64,000 nucleotides of DNA from Trichodelitschia bisporula (lineage: Eukaryota; Ascomycota; Dothideomycetes; Phaeotrichales; Phaeotrichaceae), in assembly GCA_010356995.1 (NCBI GenBank), contig ML996694.1, positions 1,009,634 to 1,073,633 on the forward strand. Direction: 5' to 3'. The notes under the pieces are model-generated. The model searched no databases, was not told the origin of the DNA, and was given only the letters and a program-made list of their open reading frames with translations. Every line of letters begins with the position of its first letter. Position 1 is the stretch's first letter. A program made the position numbers and the translations under genes. Shown here in pieces: positions 10,742-21,666 of the stretch.

Positions 10742-11145
10742 TAAGGAAAGCCCATCCCAAAGGATCCAACAGAAAAGCTCGAGCGAGCGCCAGTGACTTA
10801 TATGCCCGATCCACGATGAGGGACTACCAGTCAGGCATGGGATCCCTGATGTACATCATGCGTTGTAAACGTCCAGACGTGGTATTTGCGGTCGCATCCC
10901 TGAGCCAAAATATGGCAAACCCGACTCAGAAGCCGGTCGACGCAATGAAAAAAGCTACGTCTAGACGTGTATAAAGCATGATGTACATCAGTGATCCGAT
11001 GCCTGACTGGTAGTCCCTCTCAACTCGTAGATCTGGCATTATAAGTTGCTGGCGCTTGCTTAAGCTTTTCTGTTGGATCCATGGGAATGAGCTTTCCTTT
11101 GCTCTGTGTGTCCCGAAGCTGGGAAGCTCTGAGCCTTTTCTCATA
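10742..11145. mobile_element. Copia (Ty1-type) retroelement fossils in inverted arrangement
   Basis: Two short pieces of the same part of a Copia Pol (end of the reverse transcriptase, around the 'YQSGxGSLMYIM' landmark) face each other. One reads plus (about 10742-10940) and one reads minus (about 11145-10942). Their 3' ends meet near 10941 with almost no spacer, so the locus is an imperfect hairpin with arms of roughly 200 bp. By eye the arms are about three-quarters identical. Both are broken remnants with no open polyprotein. Age looks old relative to the flanking genes. Confidence 0.8.
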
Positions 11146-11579
11146 GCGGTCTCGGGCTTAACCTGATGATCTTGTTTGGTCTATTGCGTGGGACCTTGAT
11201 GCCTAGATATAGCTGACAGGCGCCTAGATCAGTCTTGTCTTACTACTTCCCAGCAGAGTCGAAGCGATCAAACCGTGTCCACCAACCCCATAGTGTCGAC
11301 CGACGTCTACCGGGTGCGACCGTACATGTGGTATCTGACTTCCCATCTGGCCTAAGTCAGCACCATGACATCGTTTGACGTACCGTAGCTCACTTTCAAG
11401 ACTTCATTCTCCAAGCACAGACCGAGTTATGTACACAAATATCTCTGAGAGATAAACACTCTCTTTCTCTCGTCAACAACACTTCATACATTCTCTCTCG
11501 TCAGCGTCGAATGTTACACCACAAGCGCACATCAACAATACGCCAATCGCAAATTTCCTATCCAAGACCATCAAACATC

Positions 11580-13130
11580 CTATTGCTTTCCCCGCGGCTT
11601 GGGCGCAACGTCCTCATACACATATCCCACCACTTTCTTTTCCACCTTCCGGGGCGGGCTCCTGACATCATGCCCGCACACCTGGGCAGTGGTCGGCACC
11701 AACTTATCGCCCTGGGAACTCTTCTCCTTCTGGCGTACGGCCTTGGGCACGCTTGGCCTAGCGGTTGTTGCTGGTGGCACGACTTCCTGGACGGCCTTGG
11801 GATTCTGTTTTGCCTCCTTACCGCTCTTCACTACGGCCCTGTTCTCGTTGTTGTCATTTGCGTTATCCCCGTTCTCGTTCTCCTTGACCTCCTTGCCTGG
11901 TTTCGAGGGCTTGCTCGTGGCTGGCTTTGGATTGTCCTCTTTGGGCTTTTCCTTCTTCTTCGCCGCCTTCGCCACATCGTCCCTCCCGGATTTGCCATCT
12001 AGGCTCGCACTCTTCTCGGCCTTGGGCTTGTCATTCTTGCGTTTGTCTGGATGCTCACTCTTCTCGGTGCCCACTGTCGCTGGCTTTTCGGCCTTGTCGG
12101 TCCGCTCGGCCTTCTCCGCCTTCCCGGTCGTCTTCTGCGCCTTGTCCTTTCCGGCCTTGTCCTTTTCAACCTTGCTCTTGCCAGGCTTGCCCTCGTCAGC
12201 CACGGCCTTAGCCTCCTCGGTCTTCTTTCGTTCGGCTTTCTTATCCCCGGGCTTCTTGTCCTCGGCCTGGCTCCCGGATTTCCCGCCCCCCTCCTCAAAC
12301 TTCACCACCTTCTCGTTCTCCCCGCCATCATGAACCTTTCCATCTTTCCCTTCCTCACCACCCCCACCCCCCTTCCCCCGCCCACCTCTCCTCGTCCCCC
12401 CTCCGCCGTTCCCGCGCTGCAACCCCTCAACCACCCCCCTCAACCCCTCCCCCACCTCTTCAAACCTTCCAACCACCCCCGCCAACCTCTCAAGCAGCCG
12501 TCCACCCTCACCCACACTGCGCGCCACATCCCCAATCTGCCCCGCATTCCCCTCCAGCAGCTCCTGAATCCTTTCCAAATTCCCCTCCAACCTGTCAATA
12601 TCCAGCACCTCCAGGATCTGCGGTCCGTCAATTGGATGCCCGCTCCTTTCATTACTTCCTCCATCTTTGTCATCCTCCCCCCTCGCCAGACCAGAACCCC
12701 CCTCCCCAACCCCCCGAAGCGACCCCAGCGGCCACCCCCCCTCATCCAAAAGCGGAACCACCCTCTCCCCCCCCTCCCGCCAAAACCACCTCCCCCTCAA
12801 CCCATCCAACTCCCCCGCCCCCCACACCTTCCTCACAAACGCACTCGCCAGTCCATGCACCGAAAACATCTGCGCCGACACGCGGAACAGCGTGTCTGGG
12901 ATTGCGGTGGCGGCTGCGGTGTGCCATTCGGCACAAGTGGCGGCGTTGGCGAAGGTGAGCAGTGTTGCGGTGGGGCCGGGGCCTTTGTGTGTTGCGTCGG
13001 AGTGCAGGGCTGGGTCGGGGGCGTTGTCGCTGAGGAGGTAGGCGTAGAAGAGGGTTGGGGCTGTGGGGGAGAGGGGGCGTGTGGGCGAGGTGATGGCGGC
13101 GGTGACGGTGGGGGGTGGGGATGGGGACAT
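11580..13130 (-). CDS. Lys-rich fungal protein of unknown function
   Basis: One exon, 516 aa, from the first in-frame ATG at 13130. Residues ~20-165 form an ordered, globular-looking N-terminal part ('LFYAYLLSDNAPD', 'CAEWHTAAATAIPDTLFRVSAQMF'). This is followed by a predicted amphipathic helix region (~195-245, 'EGNLERIQELLEGN', 'RLLERLAGVVGRFEEV') of coiled-coil type. From ~260 onward the chain is low complexity: Gly-rich first, then alternating Lys and Asp/Glu ('KDKAGKDKAQK', 'KAEKAERTDKAEK') with extreme charge. A short C-terminal block ('RKVEKKVVGYVYEDVAPKPRGKQ' region) again looks constrained. I do not recognise a family. The Lys/Glu tail would fit a nuclear or nucleic-acid-associated scaffold, but that is a guess. 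Confidence 0.7.
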   Translation of the reverse strand: MSPSPPPTVTAAITSPTRPLSPTAPTLFYAYLLSDNAPDPALHSDATHKGPGPTATLLTFANAATCAEWHTAAATAIPDTLFRVSAQMFSVHGLASAFVRKVWGAGELDGLRGRWFWREGGERVVPLLDEGGWPLGSLRGVGEGGSGLARGEDDKDGGSNERSGHPIDGPQILEVLDIDRLEGNLERIQELLEGNAGQIGDVARSVGEGGRLLERLAGVVGRFEEVGEGLRGVVEGLQRGNGGGGTRRGGRGKGGGGGEEGKDGKVHDGGENEKVVKFEEGGGKSGSQAEDKKPGDKKAERKKTEEAKAVADEGKPGKSKVEKDKAGKDKAQKTTGKAEKAERTDKAEKPATVGTEKSEHPDKRKNDKPKAEKSASLDGKSGRDDVAKAAKKKEKPKEDNPKPATSKPSKPGKEVKENENGDNANDNNENRAVVKSGKEAKQNPKAVQEVVPPATTARPSVPKAVRQKEKSSQGDKLVPTTAQVCGHDVRSPPRKVEKKVVGYVYEDVAPKPRGKQ

Positions 13131-14146
13131 TTTCGTTGTCCGGTCGTCGGCGCGTGGAAGCTGTGATTGATGACGTAGGCGTGAGGACTCGAGGCTGAGA
13201 AAAGACGGCGGGTGGATGTCAAAGCTAGCGCGTATTGACCACGGCAAAGTACCAGTTCAATTCGAAGATGAAATTGTAGCAGCTCCCAAATGCAGCGATC
13301 AAGACGTGTGGTTCTGAGGCTCAGAGCGAGTCCACGGGATATATTTCTTGGGTTGTTGTCGTTTGGGTTTGTTGGCCTCGCCACCCGTGGCCCTGCGGCA
13401 CTGGCGCCCCGCGCGGTTGCTGCGCTGGCGAGTGACAGCGCGTGTGTGCGACGCCTGGCTGGGGGTGGGATTGGTTCGTCTAAGGGATCGGCGGGGCTGG
13501 ACTTTGTGCCTGTTTATCGCGTGGTTTTTGATGGGAATAACTTTGGGGGGTTGGGATCGGGTTGTTGTGAGGGGCGCGGGTGAGGCGACGTCATTTGTGC
13601 TAGGATATTTATACGGTAGGATGAAGCTGCCTTCATGGCTACAATGTCCAGATGAATATGACGCCCTTCCGGTTGGCTTCTGGTGAAAGCAGTGTTGTAT
13701 ATTTACGATTGCGAGGAATATCGCCATCTCTGAAGCTGTACTGTAGATGATGACTGTCGCCACGAACCGAGAGCAGCGTAGACGAATCTCACTCACGTTC
13801 CATTTCGTGACGCGATGCCGGTGGTTCACAGACGCCGAGATTGACAGAAGCTACATCGACTCCGCGTACGTAAGTCGAATAACTCTATCATCTCAAGCTA
13901 TGCCTGCCAGGCCACCACGAGATCCACATCCAGCACCCCACGGTCAAAGCAAACCATGGAGAGAACAGTACAATAGCATATCATTACCCATCGTTACCAC
14001 ACAAAGCGCTATTGTCCGCGCCCACATCTCACACCTCAACTCCACGAAACAATGAAAGCCATCCACCACAAACGCCTCGCATGCAGAGCAGGTAATGCAA
14101 ATGCCACCCTCCCTCCCCCCTCCCTCACCCACATCCTCCCATATCA
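13131..14146. other. Intergenic region, no gene seen
   Basis: Promoter side of the Lys-rich gene and 3' flank of the next gene. It contains no recognised coding, RNA or mobile element. Open frames here have neither homology I recognise nor splice support. Confidence 0.5.
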
Positions 14147-17115
14147 CTAAGCCTTCCCCCCCCTCTTCCTCCCCCTCCCCCGTCCCCCACCAGCCAGAAA
14201 CTCCATGACCGGCACCGGGACAGGCAATTTCCCCCTCCCCACCCCTCCACTAACCGCACCTACTCCACCAGCAGCAACCTTCGGACTCCCCGCCCGCACC
14301 GCAGCCGCACCCGCATTCTCCTTGCCCTCCAATGCCAGCACGGGTCTTGGGATAGGACTCGCGATCCGACTCTCCCCAGCCGCGAGCCCGGCAACCACAG
14401 GGTTGAGCTTCAGTTTCTTGGGCGACGCGAGGCGGCTCTTGCGCACTTGCATCAGCGGCGCTTTAGCGCCCGCCGTAGCCATGGTCGGGGCCGGCTTCGC
14501 AATCCCCGACACCGCCACAGGAACCGAGGGAGGTTGCACGGCAGGTGCAGCGACCTTCGGCGCAGGCGTCGAAGCACCCTTCCCCTTCTCCACCCTCTCA
14601 AGCGCCAACTCATCCGGCAACAAACTCGCCGCCAAAAGCCCCTTCCCCGGCGTCCCATTCCTAGCCCCCAATCTCCTTAGCCCAGGCGTCGTCCTCCTCT
14701 TCGACTCCACCGGGGGCTTCACCGCACCCCTCTCATCATCAAACGCCACCAAAGCCTCCCTCCACCTCACCCTCCTCTTCCCCTCCTTATCCCGCCCATC
14801 GACCACCTCAACCGTAACCACAGGTTCCGGCGCAAGTTCATCCCCACTGCCCTCCGCGGCCTCAGCCCGGAGCTTCACGACACGGTCCGCGGGTTTCAGC
14901 GCCCCGGTGCTGTTTTTCTTCGTGTTCTTTTTGGTGAGGGCCGCGAGTTGCTGTGCCTCCGTCCGCGCGGCTACGACGATCGGATCTTGCCCGTCGGGCC
15001 GCTTGTAGCTGATCTGTTTCGGGCCCGGGGGCGGGAGGGGTGTGGAGGGTAAGTGCGGGATCTTGCTGCTCGCGCGGGGGGTGCGCATCCGCGCGCTGCG
15101 CCGCGGACTCCCGCTACCGCCCATAAAACTCTCCCCCGTGAACCCGCTCATCGCGCGCGTAGGGCTCTCGGGCTGCGCATGCGTGTGCGCGCGGTGGTGC
15201 CGCCGCTTCGGCGGGGACTTGATGAGCGGCACGTCGTCTGTGGGCGGTGCAAGACCGAGGGCGAGTTTTGGGGGGGAGTCGGCGTTTGCGTCCTTGGGCT
15301 CCAGGGCCGCGCGGCCGGGGGACGAGAGCGCGAGGCGCACGGCGTCGCTGTCGCGGCGGTTTTGGAGAGATTCGCGGGCGGCGATGGTGGTCCCGCGGTT
15401 GGCTTTGGAGGCGGCGGTGCGGGCGATGAAGGAGGTTAGGATTGCTTTGTCGTCTGCTAGGTGGTCGGGGGCGAGGGTTAAGGTGTCGTCGTTGAGGGTT
15501 AGGGTGCCTGTTGCTTCGTCGTTGAAGGTTAGGGTGCCGGTTTCTTCGTCGGCGGGGGTGAGGGTCAGCGTTTCGGTAGAGTCGGAGGCTTCGCCGGTGG
15601 GGCTGGAGGGAGAGGGTGGTTCGTCGGCGGGGGGATCGAGATCCATGAGAGAAAAGGTATTGTCTGCGTCGAGTGTCTCTTCGTCGTCGGGGCTTGAAGC
15701 CTTGGGGGAGGTAATAAGTGCAGCGTCCAGCTTTTTACGCTGTTCATTTTGTTGTGTAGGATCCGCTGACTCCGTGGTCTGTTCGTCATGAGACAAAGCG
15801 GGCTGGTCCTCCGCAGGAGAATTTGTAGACACGACGGATTCAAAAGCTAATGATAAACCCTCATCAACGATCCGGGACAAGTCGTGTGATTCGCCGCTGT
15901 CCAGGCTCTCAGCGATACAGTCGCCAGCGAGACCCTCGGCTGCATCCTTTGTCTGCTCTTTGTCTGGGTCAACAAAGGCGCTTCCCTCACTCATCGGCGA
16001 ATCGCCGAGGCACTCGGCAGCAGCTACAGCTCCCATTCCATCAGAAGCGGCTTCCGCAGGTTCAAGGCACAAAGTCACACCCGCAGCAGAAGCTGAGTCG
16101 CGCGCCGGACTACCAGTTGCATCGTGATCTTTAAGTAAATCTGGCTGCGAGGGGTGCGTTTCGACTGCGTTGTCGTCCCCAACGACGACTTCAGCGCTCT
16201 TCATCGCGTTTACTGGACTCTGAGACCCGGTAGCGGGGGCAACGGGTAAGGGATTGGGTACAGCATGCTCCAGCGGTTCCTTTTCTTGGATTTCGGACGT
16301 CGAGTTGGAGGTGAGAGAGGTATCGTGGGGGCTGGTTGGCCGGGCCGCCACGTGGTCCAATAGACTGTCGGACGAAGACGATGGTGCTGCTGGGCTCTCA
16401 TGCGTATCATGCGTTTCCAACGGGGGCGTATCTTGAGCGTCTATAAGATGCTCATCGCTGGATGCAGGTTCGTGGTCGTGGTCCGCGGGTGCGGGCGTGG
16501 GTTGTACGGCCGCGGGACGCGCATCGGTGGGTTCGCTGGCATAGTGGACTTCCTTTTGCGTCTCGACGTTGAGGTTCGGCGAGCCGTCGACATCGACGTC
16601 ATCTTCGCGAGCACTGAGCGTCACAGTTTTTCCTACAAAGCGATCAGTCACAGCACACAGGTATGAGAAAGGGTGGACCCACGGTTAAGAGTCTCATCTC
16701 TCGCTTCCCACTGCGTTGCTGCTTGCAACGGAGCTTGGTCGTCCATCTGATCGGAGGTAGCAGAACGCGCTCTCACAGATTCATCTAGCCGCAGCTTCTT
16801 AACGACCCTCTGCGGGCTGGCATTCGCGCGCTCTTGACCTTCCATGCCTGGTGTCGTAGAGTCCGCAGGCGCGACGCGCGAGCGCAGGTTATACCGTTTC
16901 CACACCTGCTTCACACGGCTCTGGTGCGCCATCGGGCGTTGGGGTGCGCGCTCCCACGCGCGATGTACTTTCGGCAAAGGGAGGTTGTCTACGCCGAGAG
17001 ATGGAGCTTTGGAGGGTGACCAGGGCGCTTGGAACGAGTGTTGTTGCTGTTGCGTTTGCGCGGTGGTGGGTGAGAGAAACGAGTGTGTGGGTTTTGGGAG
17101 CAATGGGTCTGCCAT
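14147..17115 (-). CDS. Large disordered nuclear-looking protein with RVRW PP1-docking-like motif and AT-hook-like tail
   Basis: Two exons, 17115-16683 and 16632-14147, separated by a 50-bp intron (GTGGGT donor, ACTGAT branch, TTTGTAG acceptor). The product is 972 aa. Residues 1-144 are basic, including 'KRYNLRSRV'. The next ~400 residues are acidic and Ser/Thr/Glu/Asp-rich, with two short near-repeats of 'TGTLTLND'. The C-terminal ~380 residues are basic with SP/TP sites and contain 'GSPRRSARMRTPRASS'. At 763-768 is 'KRRVRW', which fits the RVxF-type docking motif of protein phosphatase 1 (K/R-x-V-x-F/W). The last 14 residues end in 'GRGRGRKRGG', resembling an AT-hook. No catalytic domain is visible. 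A chromatin or mitotic PP1 regulator is a plausible role, by inference only. The family is not recognised. Confidence 0.72.
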
Positions 17116-18652
17116 GACGAGTATGTAGTACGTATGCTAGAAATGTTGTGGGCCTGGTATCCGGAGGCGGGTGAGGAGTAATGCGTAGCGGCAGAATGAG
17201 GTTCTCGTCCAGTGTCGACGATGTTGCGCGGCCCCAGGTCCGGTGGTACGTAAACAATCGGAGGCACGCGAGCCGGTGCTCCGGTGTGCCAAGACCTGAA
17301 TGCAACTTTTGATGGTTACGACAGCAACGGCCTGCAGGTCGACGACGACGACGACGAGAAAAAAGTTCACCGCTACTACTGCATTGTTTCTACGCTTGCA
17401 ATTGCGTTCGCTGCATTGCGCATAGTCAACATGGTACCCAAACCCACCGGCACCCACGCCGCGCGCAACGTCGGCTCCCCACGCCTCCCACCACTGCCGC
17501 GCCTCAAGGTCAAGCATCCGAATGCTGCGGCTACGAATCCATGCTTGGGCGTTTTGTCGTCGGTGTTGAGTAAGCGCTCACTTTCCTGGGAGCTTTGGTT
17601 TCGTCCGGAGCTTGTTCTCTTGATTTTGGGGTGGAGGCAGCTGGACAATTGTGCCAAATGCAATTGAGTGGGGACTATTTCGGCGGCGCAAATATCTCGA
17701 ATGCTGGACTAATGTTCGAATCCGCAGGTTGCTGGGCTTCGTCGGGATACACGGCTGCCGGATGCATAGCCCTTGAGCAATCGCTGCGGATGTGCATGGA
17801 CGTCAAGGTATTCATTCACCTGAAGCCGTATCTAGAGTCGAGCTAACAGCATCCAGCGGCCCGAGAACAACAAAAAGAACACGATTAATTACCATTTGGC
17901 GCGCATGTACCCTAAAATCGTCGGACCGCAAAAGAGGAAGTGAGCTCGACCCGGATACGAATGAAGTGTATGATCACGACCAGAGGGGTGCATCGCATTG
18001 GGGCCGGCGTTTGGGTGGAGGATTTGACGAACCAGGGAGTTGCCATTCTTGGATCCATGGGATACACGGCTTCCGGTCCCGCGAGCGGTATTGAGTTGCG
18101 AGTGCGACTTGGACGTGCGGCGCGAAGTGAAAATGCCAGGCTTTAAGAGGCTGCGCTGCCGGGCTGCCTCCGGGTAGAATAAGATTTGCGAAAAGGGGAC
18201 AAGACGGGACTGGAGCTGGATATAAGATATAGACGCCTTCGTCTGGTATGTACCCCATCAACGATTGCACCTGTACGCAAATGCCATCTCGACTCTTTTA
18301 CGCAAGCCCCGACGTCCGATACCCTGTCGCCCATATATGTATGGGATATGCCCTCCACAATGACGCGAATTTCGTGCTTCTATCGAGGTTCGCGTTACTG
18401 AGATGGGCTAGAGCAAACGCTCCGGGCAGTCTTCAGCATTGATCCGAGGTTATCTGGTTGATGCTTAACAACGATGGAGCTACATGCAAAAGCTAATATT
18501 CCGCTTGAATTCTGGGGACGATGAGCGGCTTGGGTATACTTCCATCACCGTCGCCAGCGCCGCGGTCAACGATATCCAACATCCCATTCCAACGCCACGC
18601 TATGCCCCAAACCCCCCAAAAACCCAACCAACCATACCATCCACCCTCCCCT
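17116..18652. other. Intergenic region, no gene seen
   Basis: 1.5 kb between the start of the 972-aa gene (minus) and the stop of the DUF3431 gene (minus). I see no coding or RNA gene. A short motif GGGATACACGGCT.CCGG occurs twice (about 17743 and 18059), too little to define a repeat. Confidence 0.45.
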
Positions 18653-20627
18653 TTACCCATCAAAACACCCACAATCCCCACTCTCCCCCCCCCGTCTCCA
18701 CCCCGCCAACAAACTCGGACACCTCATCCCAGCCTCCCCCCCCGCACACTGCAGTACCAGTCCCCAAACCCTCTCAACCGCAAACCCAAAATAAGGCGCA
18801 TCAGCCCTGTCCTCCCTGCCCCTCACATATCGGGGCCCATGCATCTCCCCCCCCATATCCACCAACCCCATCCTAAGCGCCTCATACACCCCTCTCCCCA
18901 CCCCGCGTATCCTCTTCGCAGAAGCAATGAACTGGCCCTTATACGTCAGCCCCACGGTCCCGCAGGTCGTTGTGTTTCCGTACACAGCGGCCCAGGTCGC
19001 GGGGATTACGCCCGAGTCGGTCCACCCCCAGCGATCGCCGCAGTGGCCGCAGGGGCATGTCGTGCCGGTGGGACCGAGGGAGAGCATCCCTGTCTGCGAA
19101 GTGAAGTAGCGTGCTAGGCGCGGCCATGCTTCGCGCGGGTTGTGCACGGAGGCTTGCAGGAATAACACATGGCGGGCTAGATCGTCCCAGTGCGTAAGGA
19201 TGTGGGTAAGGTATGTCTCGCCCTCGCGGCCGATGTTGGGGAGGCGGGTGACGGTGGCGTTGGTGGAGAGACGCAGGGCGGTGAGGTTGCTGGTTGGTGA
19301 CTTGGTGTAGATGTACACGCGGGCCGAGGGGGGGGTGGAGGGGTGCGTACGGAGGGTGTGGATGAGGGAGGAGAGGGTGGGGAGGGCTTCGGCGTAGGTG
19401 CTTATTACGATGTCCATCGCTGCCTGGGGCATGTAGGCTGTATCCAGCCGTGCGGTCGGGCCGGGCGTGGGCGGTGGGCGTAGGAGGTTTTGGGATAAGA
19501 ATCCGACCCCCGGGCCTAGGGCCAGGAGGCTGAGGACGAGCATCCCCGGGGATAGGCGGGATTTACGCGGCGAGTCGACGTCGGTGGCGGCGTCGGCGGA
19601 GAGGGGCAGGGGCGCGTACCTCGCCTCCTGCGTTGGGGCGGCGTAGAAGCGCGTTAGGAAGACGGGCCAGCATATTGCGAGATCGGCGAAGAGGAAGGCG
19701 GATAGCTGGGTCCAGGCTGTGAGGAGGGTGGAGCTGTGTTGGAAGCCGAGGATTGCGAGGAGGATGGGGGTGCTGGCGGCAGTGCGGGTGGGCGTCAGGG
19801 CGCTCCCATCGGGGTGGAGGTACGCGGGGGAGTCGGTGGTGTCGATGATTAGGCTGTGTCCTGTGGTGTAGGCGAGGCTGGCGCTTGCGGCGCTGAGGGC
19901 GAGGAGGAGGGTTGTGGTGGGTGTTAGGGCGTTGAGGAGGGAGGGGGTGCTTTCGTAGAGGAGAAGGCCCGATAAGGCTAGAGTGGCCGAGAGGAGGGAG
20001 GCGAGGGTTTCGAGGGGCGGGTTGGAGGTTGGAGTCTCCTTCTCTGCGTAGGAGTTGTGGGGGGATTGGAGGGAGTGCGCGAGGCCGGCGAGGAGGAGGG
20101 CGGGGAGGGCGAAGAGGAGGGCGTTGGGTGTGAGTCTGTACTCGTCGAAGAGGATCACGAAGCATGCTATGGCTAGGACTGCGGCGCGGAGAGCGAGGTC
20201 TGCCCGACGGATGGCTGGGTTCCGTGTACAGTTGACGATGTATTCGCTGAGTGGAGCGAGGGCCTACGTGCTATTAGCTGACAGTTGCCTGCTAAGCAGT
20301 TGTACGTACGGAGAGCATGAGAAGGGTTGCTAAGTTCTGGAAATGTAGTAAGGCTTGGATATACAAGACTCGCGATAGTGCCGAGCCCGTCACCAGCAGC
20401 GCCGTTTCGGCCCAGCCGCGCTGGACGAAACAACTCCTCCACCCGAGAGAAACATCTTCGCGTCGGCGGGTCCTTGCATATGTGAGAAGTGCGGCACAAC
20501 ACACCTGCACAAGGCAGATATGATATGGATAATGGAAGTTCAAATCAACAAGCAGCGTCCTCGTCGAGCACACCGCAACCAAAGCCGCCGCAATCCACAG
20601 CGCATCCGAAGACGCCTGGCAGCCCAT
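18653..20627 (-). CDS. Multi-pass membrane protein fused to DUF3431 (putative glycosyltransferase-like) domain
   Basis: Two exons, 20627-20310 and 20263-18653, with a 46-bp intron (GTACGT donor, GCTAAT branch, CACGTAG acceptor) that joins '...LLMLS|ALAPLSEYI'. The product is 642 aa. Residues ~1-370 contain about nine or ten hydrophobic spans in a layout like the drug/metabolite and triose-phosphate transporter folds ('LWIAAALVAVCSTRTLLVDL', 'FLFADLAICWPVF'). From ~389 to the end comes a DUF3431 domain. Its landmarks are 'MDIVISTYAEALPTL', 'RVYIYTK', 'NIGREGETYL', 'HVLFLQASVHNPRE', 'GDRWGWTDSGVIPA', 'YKGQFIASAKRIRG' and 'YFGFAVERVWGL', plus paired Cys (CPCGHC; CGCF at the end). DUF3431 resembles glycosyltransferases, but its substrate is unknown. 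A transporter-like part fused to a transferase-like part suggests a Golgi/ER enzyme that takes its donor across the membrane (inference). An additional upstream exon cannot be excluded. Confidence 0.85.
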
Positions 20628-21666
20628 GATACCACGCAGCTCTGCTTAACCCGCGCCAAAAAAAAACCTCGAACAGCTCGCGGGTCCAACATCGGGAGAC
20701 AGCGCGGGATAGAAGTATATCCCCCGTCCGCCACAACACAGCGTGCTCCACGACACACGCCAGAGACAAAGTGCGGCTCAGGCATGGGGCTCAAGCGGGG
20801 CAGGACCCGGCAGGACTTCATGCAGAAAATAGGCAACAATTAGGAGCCAATCCCCCTTTCCGCTAACCTGGAGCAAAGTGGCATGGTGGGAGGTTGAGAG
20901 TCTGACAGTGAGACTGACGGTCTTGCAAGCAGCGACCTTGCGCGGGTACAAGGGCGCACGTCCTGAAGGAAGCGTACCCTCGAGGCCTTGAATCCGTTCT
21001 TCCGTTCGGTGGTGGAGTGCGACGCGGCGCGGGCGGCCGACGGCGTCAGTCAACCGCGGCGCCCGCTGGGTTGGGCGGGGGTTACATATGGTCCGTGGTG
21101 AAGGAGTCAATTCCCTACGTGTCGTTGGTCCATCCGCCTACAGGACAAGTAAATAGGGTGTCTATCCACGCGGGCCTGGAACGGGCAATACGCGGGAGCG
21201 ATATTGATGAGCGGCGCCATGTCGCAGGTTGAGGAGGTAGCCGCTTTGTTTCATTCCCTCACTGCTTTGAGATGAGATGGCTGGGGGGTTGAGACACATT
21301 AGTACTGTATTCCAAGGCTGGTGATGCGGAGAGAGCCGCGATCGCTCTTCTTTTATACGCCTAAAGACCACTTGTCGTCATGCCATGCCGCCCAGCCTGC
21401 CATGCACCTGCATCCGCCACGCAGCCTCTCCCGTCAACGGCCCCACTCGCCCCGTGGCTCCTTTTAGCCGCATTCGGCAGGAGCGGGGTGCATTATTTCC
21501 CGTTCTAGCCCGCTTCCATTCTTGGCCTTGAAGCCCACCGCATTCTCATCTCATCTCTATCATTATCATTATTTTGTACAAGTAGAGGTGAATCATCATG
21601 ACAGCAACCATAGCTACATCATACAAGCACACCCCCCCCACCCCCCCCACCCCCCCCAACCACCAT
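20628..21666. other. Intergenic promoter region with C-rich short repeat
   Basis: 1.04 kb between the MRH4 stop and the DUF3431 start, both minus. No gene is seen. About 21632-21660 holds three copies of a C7-8A unit (CCCCCCCCA type). Confidence 0.5.

Larger units (their letters stand above)
9567..11579. other. Tail-to-head intergenic region: thiolase promoter and retroelement fossils
   Basis: Bases 9567 to ~10700 should contain the thiolase promoter; beyond one CCTCGG core I see no gene there. From ~10740 to 11145 lie Copia fossils (separate entry). Bases ~11270-11510 contain a stretch with AGAGATAAACACTCTCTTTC and CTCGTCAACAACAC motifs that could be a retroelement terminal-repeat remnant or simply the 3' flank of the next gene. 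I cannot decide between these. Confidence 0.5.

Noticed and set aside
12051-13166. 371-codon plus-strand frame
   Set aside because: Antisense shadow of the Lys-rich gene; its Leu/Pro-rich product is the complement of Lys/Gly codons.
20778-21110. Possible extra upstream exon of the DUF3431 gene
   Set aside because: The ATG at 20627 already gives a good start to the first membrane span, and I found no convincing donor joining this frame to it.
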